A DNA stretch of 64,000 nt from CAVTQY01 sp963736975 (GCA_963736975.1 CAVTQY010000001.1:2418001-2482000), one strand, 5' to 3'; positions 9,009 to 18,760 are shown, counted from the stretch's first letter. Translations and numbers: made by a program. Notes: generated by a model not told the origin, from the letters alone.

Positions 9009-9103
9009 GCTCCGGTCAAGCCGCTCGCCGGGGCGCTCGGAATGGGCTATTGTTCACGAGGAATTAACACGCGACCGAGCGGTCCTGGGGTTCTTCGCCT
9101 GCC

Positions 9104-10216
9104 ATGCTGGAGTTCCGATCACTCAACGCCCCGGGCCCGGACTTGATGCTCACGAACCTCGCCAAGTCGTGGGGCGCCACGCGGGTGCTGGACGATCTGA
9201 CCATTACGGTGCCGGGCGGCGGTTTCACCGTGCTGTTGGGAGGCTCCGGCTGCGGCAAAACCACCTGCCTGCGGCTGATTGCGGGTCTTGACCAGCCGAG
9301 TGGCGGAACCATTCGGATCGGCGGCCGCGACGTCACCGCGCTACCGCCCGCCGCACGCGGCGTCGCGATGGTGTTTCAGTCCTACGCGTTGTTTCCGCAT
9401 CTGTCGGTGGCCGAGAACATCCTGTTCGGCCTCAAAGCGCGCCACGTTTCCCGCGCCGAACGCGAGCGGCGCCTGGCGCAGGCGGTGGATCTGCTCGGGA
9501 TACGGCCTCTGCTGTCGCGCAAGCCGGGGCAGATTTCAGGTGGCCAGCAGCAGCGCGTGGCGCTGGGTCGCGCGATCGTTGCACAGGCGCCGGTGTGCCT
9601 GATGGACGAGCCGCTCTCGAATCTGGACGCGCAGCTTCGCGCGGAGATGCGGCGTGAGATCGTCGCCCTGCAACGCCGCCTCGGCCTTACCATGATCTAC
9701 GTAACCCATGACCAGACCGAGGCGATGAGCATGGCCGATCAGGTGGTGGTGCTGCGCACCGGGCAATTGGAGCAGGCAGCGAAACCCGACGAGATTTACG
9801 ACCGGCCCGCCTCGGCCTATGTCGCCGGCTTCATTGGCTCGCCACCCATGAACCTGCTGCCGCTCGAGCGCCGCGATGGCGGCATGGTCGTCGCCGGTAC
9901 CGACGGGCCTGCGCTCGCCCCGGGCGGTGACATCGAGCTGCTGGCCGGCATCCGTCCGGAGGCGCTGGCTCCCACCCGCCCCGGCGGCTTCGATCTGCTC
10001 TTGCGGCTCGCCGTCGAGCATGGCGAATATCTTGGCGCCGATACGATCCTCACCGGCCGTGTGTTCCCGACATCGCACCGTCTGCAGGCACGCCTGCCCG
10101 GACGATGCCGCGTCGCGCCCGGAGAGGTACTGCATCTCGGCTTTTCGCCGGATGCCGTGCACCTGTTCGACTGCGTGTCGGGAGCACGCACAGCACCCGT
10201 TCCCGTACTCGCCTGA
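9104..10216 (+). CDS. ugpC: Sugar/glycerol-phosphate-type ABC transporter ATP-binding protein (UgpC/MalK family)
   Basis: A 370-residue ATPase with Walker A GGSGCGKT (about 46-53), signature ISGGQQQRVALGRA, Walker B CLMDEPLSNLDAQLR and the switch histidine in VTHDQTEA. The C-terminal ~120 residues form the OB/TOBE regulatory domain of the MalK/UgpC class. A second in-frame ATG at 9146 is an alternative start. It heads an importer operon with the binding protein 29 bases downstream and one permease. The symbol reflects subfamily, not proven substrate. Confidence 0.9.
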   Translation: MLEFRSLNAPGPDLMLTNLAKSWGATRVLDDLTITVPGGGFTVLLGGSGCGKTTCLRLIAGLDQPSGGTIRIGGRDVTALPPAARGVAMVFQSYALFPHLSVAENILFGLKARHVSRAERERRLAQAVDLLGIRPLLSRKPGQISGGQQQRVALGRAIVAQAPVCLMDEPLSNLDAQLRAEMRREIVALQRRLGLTMIYVTHDQTEAMSMADQVVVLRTGQLEQAAKPDEIYDRPASAYVAGFIGSPPMNLLPLERRDGGMVVAGTDGPALAPGGDIELLAGIRPEALAPTRPGGFDLLLRLAVEHGEYLGADTILTGRVFPTSHRLQARLPGRCRVAPGEVLHLGFSPDAVHLFDCVSGARTAPVPVLA

Positions 10217-10245
10217 ACGCGGGCAATCACAACAGGGAGGAAGCC

Positions 10246-11538
10246 ATGCCACTGATCACTCGCCGAGCGGCTCTCGCCGGTGCCACGTTGCTTGCCGCAC
10301 CCGCTATCGTGCGGGCACAGAACGCACCGCTGGAAATCCAGTTCTTCTTTCCGATCGCGGCCGCCGGGCCGATCACCAAGATCATCGACGGCTATGCGCG
10401 CGATTTCGAAGCCGAGCACAAGGATATCCGCGTCAAGCCGGTCTATGCCGGCAGCTACGACGACACGATCGCGAAAGCCATTACGGCGTTCAAGGCTGGC
10501 AAGGCACCGCCGCTCGCTATGCTCGGCGCCATCCAGGTATTCAGCCTGATCGATCTCGATGCGATCGTGCCGATCGACGACCTGGCCAATACGCCCGAAG
10601 ACAAAACTTGGCTCGGCGGATTCTGGCCCGCTTTCATGGCGAATGGCACTGTCGAAGGGCATGTCTGGAGCGTGCCGTTCCAGCGCTCTACTGCTGTGCT
10701 CTACTGGAACAAGGATGTATTCAAACAAGTGGGCCTCGATCCGGAAAAACCGCCGGCGAGTTGGACGGACCAGACGGAGATGGGGCGCAAACTGGTCGCG
10801 AAGTCGGGCGACTCCGTTAGTCGCTGGGGCGTGCAAATCCCCGCCACGGGCGGCAGCTACTGGCTGTACCAGGCACTCGCCGCCGAAGCGGGACAGGAGC
10901 TGATGAACCGCGCCGGCAACGAGACCTATTTCTCCGCGCCGGGTGCCGTCGAGGCACTGGATTATTGGGTGGCGCTCGGCAAGGAAGGCGTGCAGGCGCC
11001 CGGCGTGCTCGACTGGGGCGCGACACCGAACGATTTCGTAGCCGGACGGGCCGCGATGATCTGGACGACCACCGGCAGCCTGACGTTCATCAAGAATAAC
11101 GCCAAGTTCCCCTTCGGCGTCGCCATGCTGCCGGCGGACAAAAAGCGCGGCTCCCCGACCGGGGGGGCCAATTTCCATGTCTTTGCAACAGCCACGAAAG
11201 CCGAGCGGAATGCCTCCGTGCTGTTCATCAAATGGGTGACGTCGCCCGAACGAGCCGCACAGTGGGGCATGGACACCGGTTACGTCGCCACCAGGCCGGA
11301 CGCCTGGGAAACACCCAAAATGAAAGAATACGTCGCAAACTTCCCTCAGGCTGCCGTCGCCCGCGACCAACTGCCCTACGCGGTCCCTGAACTCTCCACA
11401 CACGACAACCAACAGGTCACGCTGCCGCTCAACAGCGCCCTGCAGGCCGCCCTCGCTGGCACCAAAAGGTCCAAAACTGCGCTCGCCGAGGCGCAGGCCA
11501 ACGCCGACCGCCTGCTGCGGCCTTTCCGACGCACATGA
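10246..11538 (+). CDS. ugpB: Extracellular solute-binding protein of the sugar/UgpB family
   Basis: A periplasmic binding protein of 430 residues that would deliver a sugar or glycerophosphodiester-like ligand to the cognate permease. The N-terminus MPLITRRAALAGATLLAAP has adjacent arginines and a hydrophobic stretch ending IVRAQ, so Tat or Sec export is likely. ATG 10246 is chosen because GGGAGG precedes it and the signal peptide starts there. SBP_bac_1-like segments (YWNKDVFKQVGLDPEKPPASW region, GRAAMIWTTTGS) support the family. Downstream, three strong hairpins separate it from the permease. Confidence 0.88.
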   Translation: MPLITRRAALAGATLLAAPAIVRAQNAPLEIQFFFPIAAAGPITKIIDGYARDFEAEHKDIRVKPVYAGSYDDTIAKAITAFKAGKAPPLAMLGAIQVFSLIDLDAIVPIDDLANTPEDKTWLGGFWPAFMANGTVEGHVWSVPFQRSTAVLYWNKDVFKQVGLDPEKPPASWTDQTEMGRKLVAKSGDSVSRWGVQIPATGGSYWLYQALAAEAGQELMNRAGNETYFSAPGAVEALDYWVALGKEGVQAPGVLDWGATPNDFVAGRAAMIWTTTGSLTFIKNNAKFPFGVAMLPADKKRGSPTGGANFHVFATATKAERNASVLFIKWVTSPERAAQWGMDTGYVATRPDAWETPKMKEYVANFPQAAVARDQLPYAVPELSTHDNQQVTLPLNSALQAALAGTKRSKTALAEAQANADRLLRPFRRT

Positions 11539-11582
11539 GGGAAGAGAAGTTCCAAGTGGGCTCTGCCCCCTTGGGACCCCCG

Positions 11583-11699
11583 CCAGGGGCGACGGCCCCT
11601 GGACCGCGATCCTGGCTTCGCGCCCCCTTCAGGGCGAAACCCAGATGGGTTCCAAGGGATCATCCCTTGGTGGGGGGTGTAGGGGGGCAAAGCCCCCCT
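11583..11699. repeat. Cluster of three GC-rich hairpins between binding-protein and permease genes
   Basis: Three perfect or near-perfect stem-loops lie in 117 bases: CCAGGGG/CCCCTGG (11583-11602), CCAAGGGATCATCCCTTGG (11652-11670), and AGGGGGGC/GCCCCCCT with an AAA loop (11681-11699). They sit between the binding-protein stop and the permease start, where differential mRNA stability or partial termination is common. Part of this may be a dispersed element different from the double-hairpin repeat. Confidence 0.7.
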
Positions 11700-11714
11700 G
11701 GCCTTCTTCCCCTC

Positions 11715-12585
11715 ATGAGCCGGGAAGCCGTGCAGGGCTGGTTGTTGGTACTGCCGGCGGTGGTGTTGCTGGCGTTGTTCACACACTGGCCAGCGGTGGA
11801 GACGGTATGGGCAAGTTTGCATTCCACGCCTGTACCGCGTCATCCCTCGCGGTTCGATCCGGCGGTGAATTTTGCCGCGATGATGCAGGACCCTGTGTTC
11901 TGGCAGGTGTTGCGGAACAACTTGGTTTATGCCGCGTGTACTATTCCGGTAACGATGGCGCTGTCGCTGCTGATGGCGTTGGGCGTGAACCGCCGGATGC
12001 CGGGCCGCGCATTTCTGCGGCTGGCGTATTTCACGCCGACCATTCTGCCGATGATTGCGGTCGCAAATATCTGGCTGTTTTTTTTCACGCCGGGTTATGG
12101 CCTGATCGATCGCGCCCTGTCGCCCTTCGGTTTCGGCGACTGGAACTGGCTGGGATCAGCCTCCACGGCGTTGCCGGCGATGATCATCATCGCCATCTGG
12201 AAGATGGCCGGCTTCTACATGATCTTCTATCTCGCCGCGTTGCAGTCGATGCCGCCCGAGCTGGGCGAAGCCTCGGATCTCGAGGGCGCGTCGCGCTGGA
12301 CCTTCTTTCGCCGGGTAACCTGGCCGCTGTTGATGCCGACCACGCTGTTCGTGTTCGTCAATGCGGTGATCGATGCGTTCCGGTTGGTCGATCAGGTGAT
12401 CGTGCTGACCAAGGGGGGGCCGGACAATGCGACGGCGCTGCTGCTCTATTACATCTACCAAGTCGGGTTTCAGTACCTGGGACACCAACTATGCGGCGGC
12501 GCTGACCGTTGTCTTGCTGCTGATCCTGGCCGGTGTGGCGGGGCTGCAGTTCGGGCTGATCGAACGGCGGGTGCACTATCGATGA
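11715..12585 (+). pseudogene. ugpA: Sugar ABC transporter permease (UgpA-like), C-terminus frameshifted by one extra base
   Basis: MSREAVQGWLLVLPAVVLLA starts a six-TM MalF/UgpA-type permease, and the EAA loop ELGEASDLEGASRWTFFRRV is intact. At 12476-12477 the sequence reads TACCTGGGAC; with one C removed it continues QYWDTNYAAALTVVLLLILAG and ends HYR at 12585, as the family does. As written, the frame instead leads into about 60 unrelated residues to 12671, through a repeat and into the IS element. Either sequence error or a damaged last TM. The next permease is absent here and a candidate lies at 21454-22248. Confidence 0.8.
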
Positions 12586-12595
12586 GTGTGCCACC

Positions 12596-12623
12596 CACCC
12601 TCCCGTTTGCGGGAGAGGTGGGG
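12596..12623. repeat. Palindromic repeat element, partial copy interrupted by the IS
   Basis: The CTCCCGTTTGCGGGAGAGGT hairpin half of the dispersed family, directly after the permease stop. The IS is inserted in the G-run at its right edge; GGGG is duplicated at 12620-12623 and 14015-14018. Confidence 0.75.
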
Positions 12624-14014
12624 TGTCCAACCGGCGACATGGGTAACAGAATAGACCGGCGACATGGGTAACACTTTTCATCCGTCATCGAACCAGATCG
12701 GCTTGCGGTTGTTGTTGGCCCTGTGGGGTTGTGGGCAACGCGCGTGCGTTGTCCACAAATCCACAGGCTACCCGACGGCGGCGGCGCCGCGGCTGGCGCA
12801 AGCGGCCCTTCGCGTCCAGCAAACCGAGCTCGATCGGGCCATACATCACCCGCCATTCGCCGTCGGCGATCGGGTGCAGCCCGACCGGTTCGCCGATCAA
12901 CGGCTCGCCCAGGAACACCCGCTCGCCACGCCACTTGATCTCGCCGTTCGAGCGCACCTGGCGCACCAGCTCAACGCCAGGATACTCCGGCGAACACAGC
13001 TTGCCGGTGTAGGCGCGCGGGCTCGGCTGATAATGCCGCGCCGGCACTTGCTGGCCCAGCGCCTCGTGCGGCCGCTCCGCATTGTAACAGCGGCGGAACA
13101 CCGCGAAGCTGCGGGCCTGCGCCCGCAAGCTCGCCGCCGGCGGGCTTGCCGTCTCCTGCTGCAGCGTCAGGTGCATCCGCTCGTGCCGACCGTTCTGCTG
13201 CGGCGAGCCTGGATCGATCCGATCCGGCCGCACCGAAAGCTTGATCAGCCACACCGATAACCGGCTCAAGCCGCCGGCGCCGCGTCCGGCAAACGGCGAG
13301 CCGTTGTCGCTGCGCAGCGCCATCGGCAGGCCATACTCGCGGAACGCCGCCGCCAGGATCGCCTGCACCGTCGCGGTATCGGTCCGCCGCACCGCCTGGC
13401 AGCGCAACAGATAGCGGCTCCAACTGTCCAACAACGTGAACGGCTCGCAGCGCGCGCCGTCGGCGGTGCGAAACCAGCCCTTGAAATCGGCCGTCCACAC
13501 CGCGTTCGGACCCTCGCAGCCGGCAAACGGCGCGCTGCGCGGCGGCACCCGCTCGCGCCGGCGCCGCGGCACCGTCAGGCCCGCTTCGTCGAACAACACA
13601 CCCAAAGTGCTGGCCGCCGGCCACACCACCTGCGGATCGCGCGCCGAAAGCCACGCCCGCAGCTTGCGCGGCCCCCAGCTCGGGTGCTCCCGCCGCGCCG
13701 CTACCGCTGCCTCGGCGATCGACCCCGTCACCTGCCGCGGAGAGTGATGCGGCGCCCGGCTGCGGTCGCACAGCCCGGCAAAACCCTCGTTCTCATACCG
13801 CTCTATCCACTTGTAACCGGTCTTGCGGCTAACGCCATAGCGCTGGCACAGCTCCGAAATCGAAAGCCCGTCCTCCTGCCAGCTCACAATCAGCGACATC
13901 CGCTCGTCCATGGGTCCGGTCCTCTGCCACGGCATGGGTCACCTCCATGCCAACCAGTAAACCTGTTACCCATGTCGTCGGGCCAAACTGTCACCTATGT
14001 CCCCGGTTCGGACC
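12624..14014 (-). mobile_element. IS481-family insertion sequence, copy A (1391 bp)
   Basis: Boundaries were set by comparison with copy B at 59644-61034: both are 1391 bp and their shared sequence ends at exactly these points. A 4-bp target duplication GGGG flanks the element. The ends begin TGTCCAACCGGCGACATGGG on the left and GGTCCGAACCGGGGACATAG on the right strand, forming imperfect ~50-bp inverted repeats. Each end holds two copies of a GACATGGGTAACA-like motif exactly 25 bp apart. It contains a single transposase gene. Confidence 0.93.
12685..13935 (-). CDS. IS481-family transposase, copy A
   Basis: A 416-residue DDE transposase. An N-terminal helix-turn-helix (ISELCQRYGVSRKTGYKWIER) is followed by a second winged-helix and then an rve integrase core with the three acidic residues in TADFKG, RSDNGSPF and NGRHERMH. 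The CYNAERPHEALG motif near residue 290 is typical of IS481 enzymes. The protein is identical to that of copy B, which points to recent transposition. Confidence 0.95.
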   Translation of the reverse strand: MPWQRTGPMDERMSLIVSWQEDGLSISELCQRYGVSRKTGYKWIERYENEGFAGLCDRSRAPHHSPRQVTGSIAEAAVAARREHPSWGPRKLRAWLSARDPQVVWPAASTLGVLFDEAGLTVPRRRRERVPPRSAPFAGCEGPNAVWTADFKGWFRTADGARCEPFTLLDSWSRYLLRCQAVRRTDTATVQAILAAAFREYGLPMALRSDNGSPFAGRGAGGLSRLSVWLIKLSVRPDRIDPGSPQQNGRHERMHLTLQQETASPPAASLRAQARSFAVFRRCYNAERPHEALGQQVPARHYQPSPRAYTGKLCSPEYPGVELVRQVRSNGEIKWRGERVFLGEPLIGEPVGLHPIADGEWRVMYGPIELGLLDAKGRLRQPRRRRRRVACGFVDNARALPTTPQGQQQPQADLVR

Positions 14015-14051
14015 GGGGGAGGGGCAGTTGGGCATAAAACAAATGGTTAGC

Positions 14052-15050
14052 CTAAGCTCGCATGCTCCGCGCCGGGATGCCGCTGACCGCCTCGATCCGC
14101 TGGCGCGAGGTCAGCGTGTCCGTGCACGGCCCAGTAATCAGGTCCAGCGTCAGCCCCATCTCTTCCAGCACGCGCTTCGCTCCCAACGCGCCCAGCGGAT
14201 CAAAAGCTGCCAGGATCGCGGTCGGGCGCGGCCGGCGCGGCAGCAGGCATTGCAGGAATTCAGGGACGCTGGTCCCCAGCAGATCCCCCCCGCACTCTAT
14301 CAGCACGGCATCGGCCTGCAGCGAGAGGCAAACATCGAGCGCCTGCCCGAAGATTTCCGGCGCATCCGGACGGCTGCAAGGGAAAGTCGTGGGCACGCCG
14401 AAATCGAGGCAGTCGAACACCTGGGCCGCCCCGAAATCCCGATAGACGGCCGCTTCCGTGACCGAGGTGGTGCCTGTCGCCTTCAGCACCACGACCTCCT
14501 CATGGCCCTTCCCGAGCAAGGTCCTGAGCAAGGTCAGCCCGGCGGTCGTCTTTCCCACTTCCACCGACGTACCCAGCACGAGATACACGGGCGCCCCGGC
14601 GTCGGTCGCGCCAGGTGCGGCGCGGACCGCGTAGTCCCGCAGCGACAGCGGCTGCCAGTCCGCGTCGATAACGGCCCCCAGGTACTTCGCCTTCCCGAGA
14701 TAGCTCTTCGGTACCGGCGATGCCTCGATCAACGTGCCGACGATGCCGCTTTCGGCCAGCACCCAGTATTCCTCGCCCGGCACCAAGCCGCCATCGGGCA
14801 CGCCGCCCACGGTCCAGCGGACCGATTCCCGGTACCCCGGTGTCGCGAGGAAAATATCGCCTGGTACTATGGCCATGCTGCGGCCGGACGCAGCCTCGAC
14901 AAGGATCGGCGTGGCCTCAGGCGGGAACTCGAAGACGCCGACGCAGCCCTCGATGCCGGGGATCGCCGTCCAGCGGGCGCCACCAAGGTCTCCGACCCGC
15001 CGGAGCGTCGAGAGTCGCTTATAGTTGGAGGGTAACGTTCCCTCCGTCAT
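14052..15050 (-). CDS. P-loop NTPase domain protein, resembling the DUF1611 family
   Basis: A 332-residue protein with a Walker A-like motif GTSVEVGKTT near residue 160, followed by LKATGTTS and IECGGDLLGTS, an order similar to the P-loop half of DUF1611 proteins. The first ~150 residues show no familiar motif apart from a glycine-rich EFPPEATPILVEAAS region. No signal peptide or membrane segment is visible. It lies 18 bases after a small gene on the same strand, so the two may form an operon. Function not recognised; the NTPase call rests on the motif. Confidence 0.65.
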   Translation of the reverse strand: MTEGTLPSNYKRLSTLRRVGDLGGARWTAIPGIEGCVGVFEFPPEATPILVEAASGRSMAIVPGDIFLATPGYRESVRWTVGGVPDGGLVPGEEYWVLAESGIVGTLIEASPVPKSYLGKAKYLGAVIDADWQPLSLRDYAVRAAPGATDAGAPVYLVLGTSVEVGKTTAGLTLLRTLLGKGHEEVVVLKATGTTSVTEAAVYRDFGAAQVFDCLDFGVPTTFPCSRPDAPEIFGQALDVCLSLQADAVLIECGGDLLGTSVPEFLQCLLPRRPRPTAILAAFDPLGALGAKRVLEEMGLTLDLITGPCTDTLTSRQRIEAVSGIPARSMRA

Positions 15051-15068
15051 CGCGAGACGCCCGGGATG

Positions 15069-15254
15069 CTATTTCCTATTCGGATTCAACTGGTGCTGTT
15101 TCGCCTCGCGAACCAGATGAACTTCGCCTTCTTCCAGCCATTTCTTCCGGTCTTCCGGGATGTTGAGGTGCTTGGCGAGGTCGTTGATGTTCTCTTTCTT
15201 CACCTGCACGCTGTGGATGATCCCATGCGTTTTGTTGGGTGGCAGCGGCCTCAT
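15069..15254 (-). CDS. Small conserved-looking hypothetical protein (61 aa)
   Basis: The reading frame from ATG 15254 (MRPLPPNKTHGIIHSVQVKK) gives a hydrophilic, charged 61-residue protein. GGAGGGG precedes this start; an upstream start at 15296 would add 14 residues. It contains the patch LNIPEDRKKWLEEGEVHLV and no recognised domain. It lies 18 bases upstream of the P-loop gene. Codon use looks genuine and the frame ends just before that gene. Confidence 0.6.
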   Translation of the reverse strand: MRPLPPNKTHGIIHSVQVKKENINDLAKHLNIPEDRKKWLEEGEVHLVREAKQHQLNPNRK

Positions 15255-15451
15255 GGCGTCTTTCCCCTCCGTGAATGCGATCATCTTGGCCACCAAGACA
15301 CGGCTGTAAAGCCACTGCCGCTAGGATCACAACCAGCGCGCCTCACGATTTCGTGATCGAGCCTGTGATTTGCTTCACGCTTCTGCTTTTTCTTGAGACC
15401 ATTCAATGGTTCCGTGTTACGCCCCGGCTCTGATGCGGTGAGGAAAAGACG

Positions 15452-18400
15452 ATGTTCTGCCCGCGCTGTCGGGCGACAGTCGCGAGCGGCAAGAAGTTCT
15501 GCGGCGACTGCGGCAGCCCGCTTCCCTGGTTCTGTCATGTTTGCGGGGGCGAAAACCTGCCGCGGAACCGCTTCTGCGGGGAATGCGGCGCGCCCAACGC
15601 GGCGATCTCCTCCGGCACTGTCGGGCCCGCGCCTGGCGCGGCTCCGGCGTCCGGTGAACCCGAGAGACGCCATCTGACCGTCGTGTTCGCCGACCTTGTC
15701 GGCTCGTCGGCTCTCGCCGGCCGGCTCGAGCCGGAAGACTTCCGCGATGTCATCGATGCGTGGCGAAACTGCGCGACCGGGCTGATTGCCCGGCACGGCG
15801 GCTTGGTCACGCGCCACATGGGCGACGGCATCCTGGCCTTCTTCGGTTATCCACGCGCCCATGAAGCCGATGCGGAACGGGCGGTCCGCGCGGGCCTGGC
15901 AATCATCGAGGCTGCGGGGCGACTGGCAACGCCCGCGGGTCCACCGGGCACGCTCGCCACGCGCGTCGGCTTGGCGACCGGGCTTGTGATCGTCGGCGAC
16001 CTGATCGGCGCCGGTTCCTCACTGGAATGGTCGGTTATCGGTGAGACGCCGAACCTGGCGGCCCGCCTGCAGACGCTCGCCACGCCGGACATGTTGGTCA
16101 TCGACGACGTGACCCGTCAGCTCACCGGCGGAATGTTCGAATACGCCGACCTCGGACCGACTGTCCTGAAGGGCATGCCCGCTCCCGTTCGCCCCTGGGC
16201 CGTGCTGCGGGAGAGCCGTGTTGAGAGCCGGTTCGAGGCCTTGCGCTCCGGTCCCGTTCCGATGGTCGGCCGAGAGGAGGAAGCCGGCCTGCTCCGCCGC
16301 CGATGGGCCAAAGCGCAAGGCGGGCTGGGGCAAGTGGTGGTGCTGGTCGGCGAATCCGGCCTGGGCAAGTCACGCCTGATTGCCGCGTTCGAGGAACAAC
16401 TCGGAAATACCCGCCGTTCGGTCCTGCGCCTCGCCTGCTCGCCGCATTTCCAGGACACGCCGCTTTATCCGCTGATCCGCTATTTCGAGAGCGCCGCCGG
16501 TTTCTCCCGGGCCGACACACCGGGAGAGAAACTCGCCAAATTGCAGGACCTGCTGCGGAACACGGTCGGGTCCGAAGACGCCGAGCTGGCGGCTTTGACC
16601 GACCTCCTGTCGATCCCGATACCCGCGGCCGGCGCGGCTCATCGCACGCCGCAGGTGACCAAAGAACTCACCTTCAGGGCGGTGCTCCGCCACGTTCAGG
16701 GGCTGGCCGGGAGCGCGCCCCTGCTGGCGGTCGTCGAGGATTTTCACTGGGCCGATCCCACCACCACCACCCTGCTCGATACGCTGGTGAACCAGGTGGC
16801 GCAATTCTCCGCACTCCTGCTCATCTCGGCCCGACCGGAGAAGGGATTGCTGTGGACCCTGCACCCGCATGTCAGCACGCAGTTGCTGAACGGGCTGGAT
16901 CGCAGCCAAGCGGCCGTACTTGTCCGCCACGTCGCCGGCGAACGGAAATTCGCCAATGAGGTGGTGGCACGCATCGTCGAGCGCTCCGAAGGCGTGCCGC
17001 TGTTTATCGAAGAGCTCACCCGCAGCATTTTGAATGCGGGCCCCTCCGACCGAGCCGGCGACCCGCGCGCACCGGTGACCGGGTCGGCAGCCGATGCCGT
17101 ACCCACGTCACTGAAGGCGCTCCTTATGGCCCGGCTCGATCAGCTTGGCTCCGGCAAGGAGGTCGCCCAGGCCAGTTCGGTCATCGGTCGGGAGTTTTCC
17201 TTCGAGATGCTGCAAGCCGTCGCCGGACCCCCCGCGACACGGCTGGAGCAAGGGCTCGCCGAACTGGCACAGTCAGGGCTGATCGTGCCGGACGGAACGC
17301 CGCCGAACGCCACTTACGTATTCCGACACGTGCTGATTCAGGACGCGGCCTATACATCCATGCTGCGCGACAGGCGCCGCGGTTTCCATCTGCGCTACGC
17401 CGAGGCGCTGGAGGCCGATCCGACCGGACCGGCCAGCGCCGCGCCCGAACTGCTTGCCGCCCAGTTCGCCGAGGCGGGAGCAGCGGAGAAGTCGATCGAC
17501 TACTACCTGAAAGCCGCGGCGCGTGCGACCGGCCGCTTCGCCCTCACGGAGATTCTCGGATATCTGCAGAAAGGATTGACCCAACTCGCCAGCCTGCCCG
17601 CCACCCAGGCAACGCAGCATCGCGAACTCGAGCTGCAGGTGGCGCGCGGACGGGCCCTGATGGAGCACCGCGGCGCCGGCGATGAAGAGGTTCGTGCGAC
17701 TTTCCAGCGTGCGCACGAACTCTGCCTTGTCCTCGGTGGGACCGAGCTGTTGCTGCACGTCCATGACGGACTGGCGAACCACCACTTCGCCCATTCCGAG
17801 CTCGACAAGGTGGTCGAGCACGCTGAACGCGCCGTCGAGCTTGGCTGCCGGACCGGCAACCGTCACGCCGTGGTCCTGGCGCATCGATCGAGCGGTCATG
17901 CGAAACTGTTGCTCGGCCGGTTTCGCGAGGCGCGTGAGGATCTGGAAAAGGCAATCGCGGCCTACGAAGGGGAAATGGCCATCACGCGCGACCCCAAAGT
18001 ATCGTCATGCAGTGCGTTGGGCATTTGCTTGACGGCGCTCGGACTTCCTGAGTCGGGCGCGGCAATGAACTTGGCTGCGGTAAGCCATGCCGAAGCTCTC
18101 GCGCACCCGATCAGCCTCAATCTCGGTCTCAGGCGTGCGTGCGTGCAGGCGATGATGCAGCGCGACGCGTCCCACGTGCTGGAGCTGTCGGAGCGCCTGC
18201 TGAACAATCAGGCCGAATACGAGACATTCCGTGGCAGCCGGGAGGGCGTGTTCTTCGCGACCTGGGCGCATCTGCAGACGAACAACGATCCGGCTCTGCG
18301 CGCCCGGCTGCGTACCACGCTCGACCAATTCGAGGGTGCGCGCTTCCTGAACCTGTTGCCTTTCTTCATGCTCGCGGCTGCCGAGCTGATGGAATTCCAG

Positions 18401-18760
18401 GGTGAGCTCCAGGAGGCCGACGCACTGCTGCGCCGTGCCGCCGACATGGTGGAGAAAACCAACGAGCGCTGGTGCGAGGCCGAGATTCCCCGCCTGCGTG
18501 CTCACCTGACCAGCGACCCGGCCGCGGCGGCCCATCTGTTGGAAACGAGCCTTGCGCTCGCCCACGAACAGGGCGCCTTGCTCTGGGAGGTTCGGGCCGC
18601 GACCGATCTGGCGAAACTGTTGAATACCCAGGGAAGGGGTGACGTTGCCCATCGCCGGCTGGCTCCTGTGCTTGCGCGGCTGAACGAGGGATTTGCCATA
18701 CCCGACATCCGTTCGTCCCGCGAGCTGCTGGAGGAGCTCTGCCCAGAGATGGCAGGGTGA
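15452..18760 (+). CDS. Class III adenylate/guanylate cyclase with zinc ribbons, AAA-type ATPase and TPR region
   Basis: A 1102-residue regulator. Two N-terminal zinc ribbons (Cys3/6/17/20 and Cys28/31/42/45) lead to a class III cyclase domain with metal-binding Asp81 (VFADLVGSS) and Asp125 (HMGDGILAFFGYP). A STAND/AAA ATPase follows, with Walker A GESGLGKS near residue 300 and Walker B VVEDFHWAD near 430, and the remaining ~450 residues are alpha-helical TPR-like. The architecture matches the cyclase/ATPase proteins common in rhizobia and relatives, which are thought to make cAMP in response to an unknown partner. A GAGGAAAAG ribosome site precedes the start. The next gene starts seven bases after its stop. 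Confidence 0.93.
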   Translation: MFCPRCRATVASGKKFCGDCGSPLPWFCHVCGGENLPRNRFCGECGAPNAAISSGTVGPAPGAAPASGEPERRHLTVVFADLVGSSALAGRLEPEDFRDVIDAWRNCATGLIARHGGLVTRHMGDGILAFFGYPRAHEADAERAVRAGLAIIEAAGRLATPAGPPGTLATRVGLATGLVIVGDLIGAGSSLEWSVIGETPNLAARLQTLATPDMLVIDDVTRQLTGGMFEYADLGPTVLKGMPAPVRPWAVLRESRVESRFEALRSGPVPMVGREEEAGLLRRRWAKAQGGLGQVVVLVGESGLGKSRLIAAFEEQLGNTRRSVLRLACSPHFQDTPLYPLIRYFESAAGFSRADTPGEKLAKLQDLLRNTVGSEDAELAALTDLLSIPIPAAGAAHRTPQVTKELTFRAVLRHVQGLAGSAPLLAVVEDFHWADPTTTTLLDTLVNQVAQFSALLLISARPEKGLLWTLHPHVSTQLLNGLDRSQAAVLVRHVAGERKFANEVVARIVERSEGVPLFIEELTRSILNAGPSDRAGDPRAPVTGSAADAVPTSLKALLMARLDQLGSGKEVAQASSVIGREFSFEMLQAVAGPPATRLEQGLAELAQSGLIVPDGTPPNATYVFRHVLIQDAAYTSMLRDRRRGFHLRYAEALEADPTGPASAAPELLAAQFAEAGAAEKSIDYYLKAAARATGRFALTEILGYLQKGLTQLASLPATQATQHRELELQVARGRALMEHRGAGDEEVRATFQRAHELCLVLGGTELLLHVHDGLANHHFAHSELDKVVEHAERAVELGCRTGNRHAVVLAHRSSGHAKLLLGRFREAREDLEKAIAAYEGEMAITRDPKVSSCSALGICLTALGLPESGAAMNLAAVSHAEALAHPISLNLGLRRACVQAMMQRDASHVLELSERLLNNQAEYETFRGSREGVFFATWAHLQTNNDPALRARLRTTLDQFEGARFLNLLPFFMLAAAELMEFQGELQEADALLRRAADMVEKTNERWCEAEIPRLRAHLTSDPAAAAHLLETSLALAHEQGALLWEVRAATDLAKLLNTQGRGDVAHRRLAPVLARLNEGFAIPDIRSSRELLEELCPEMAG

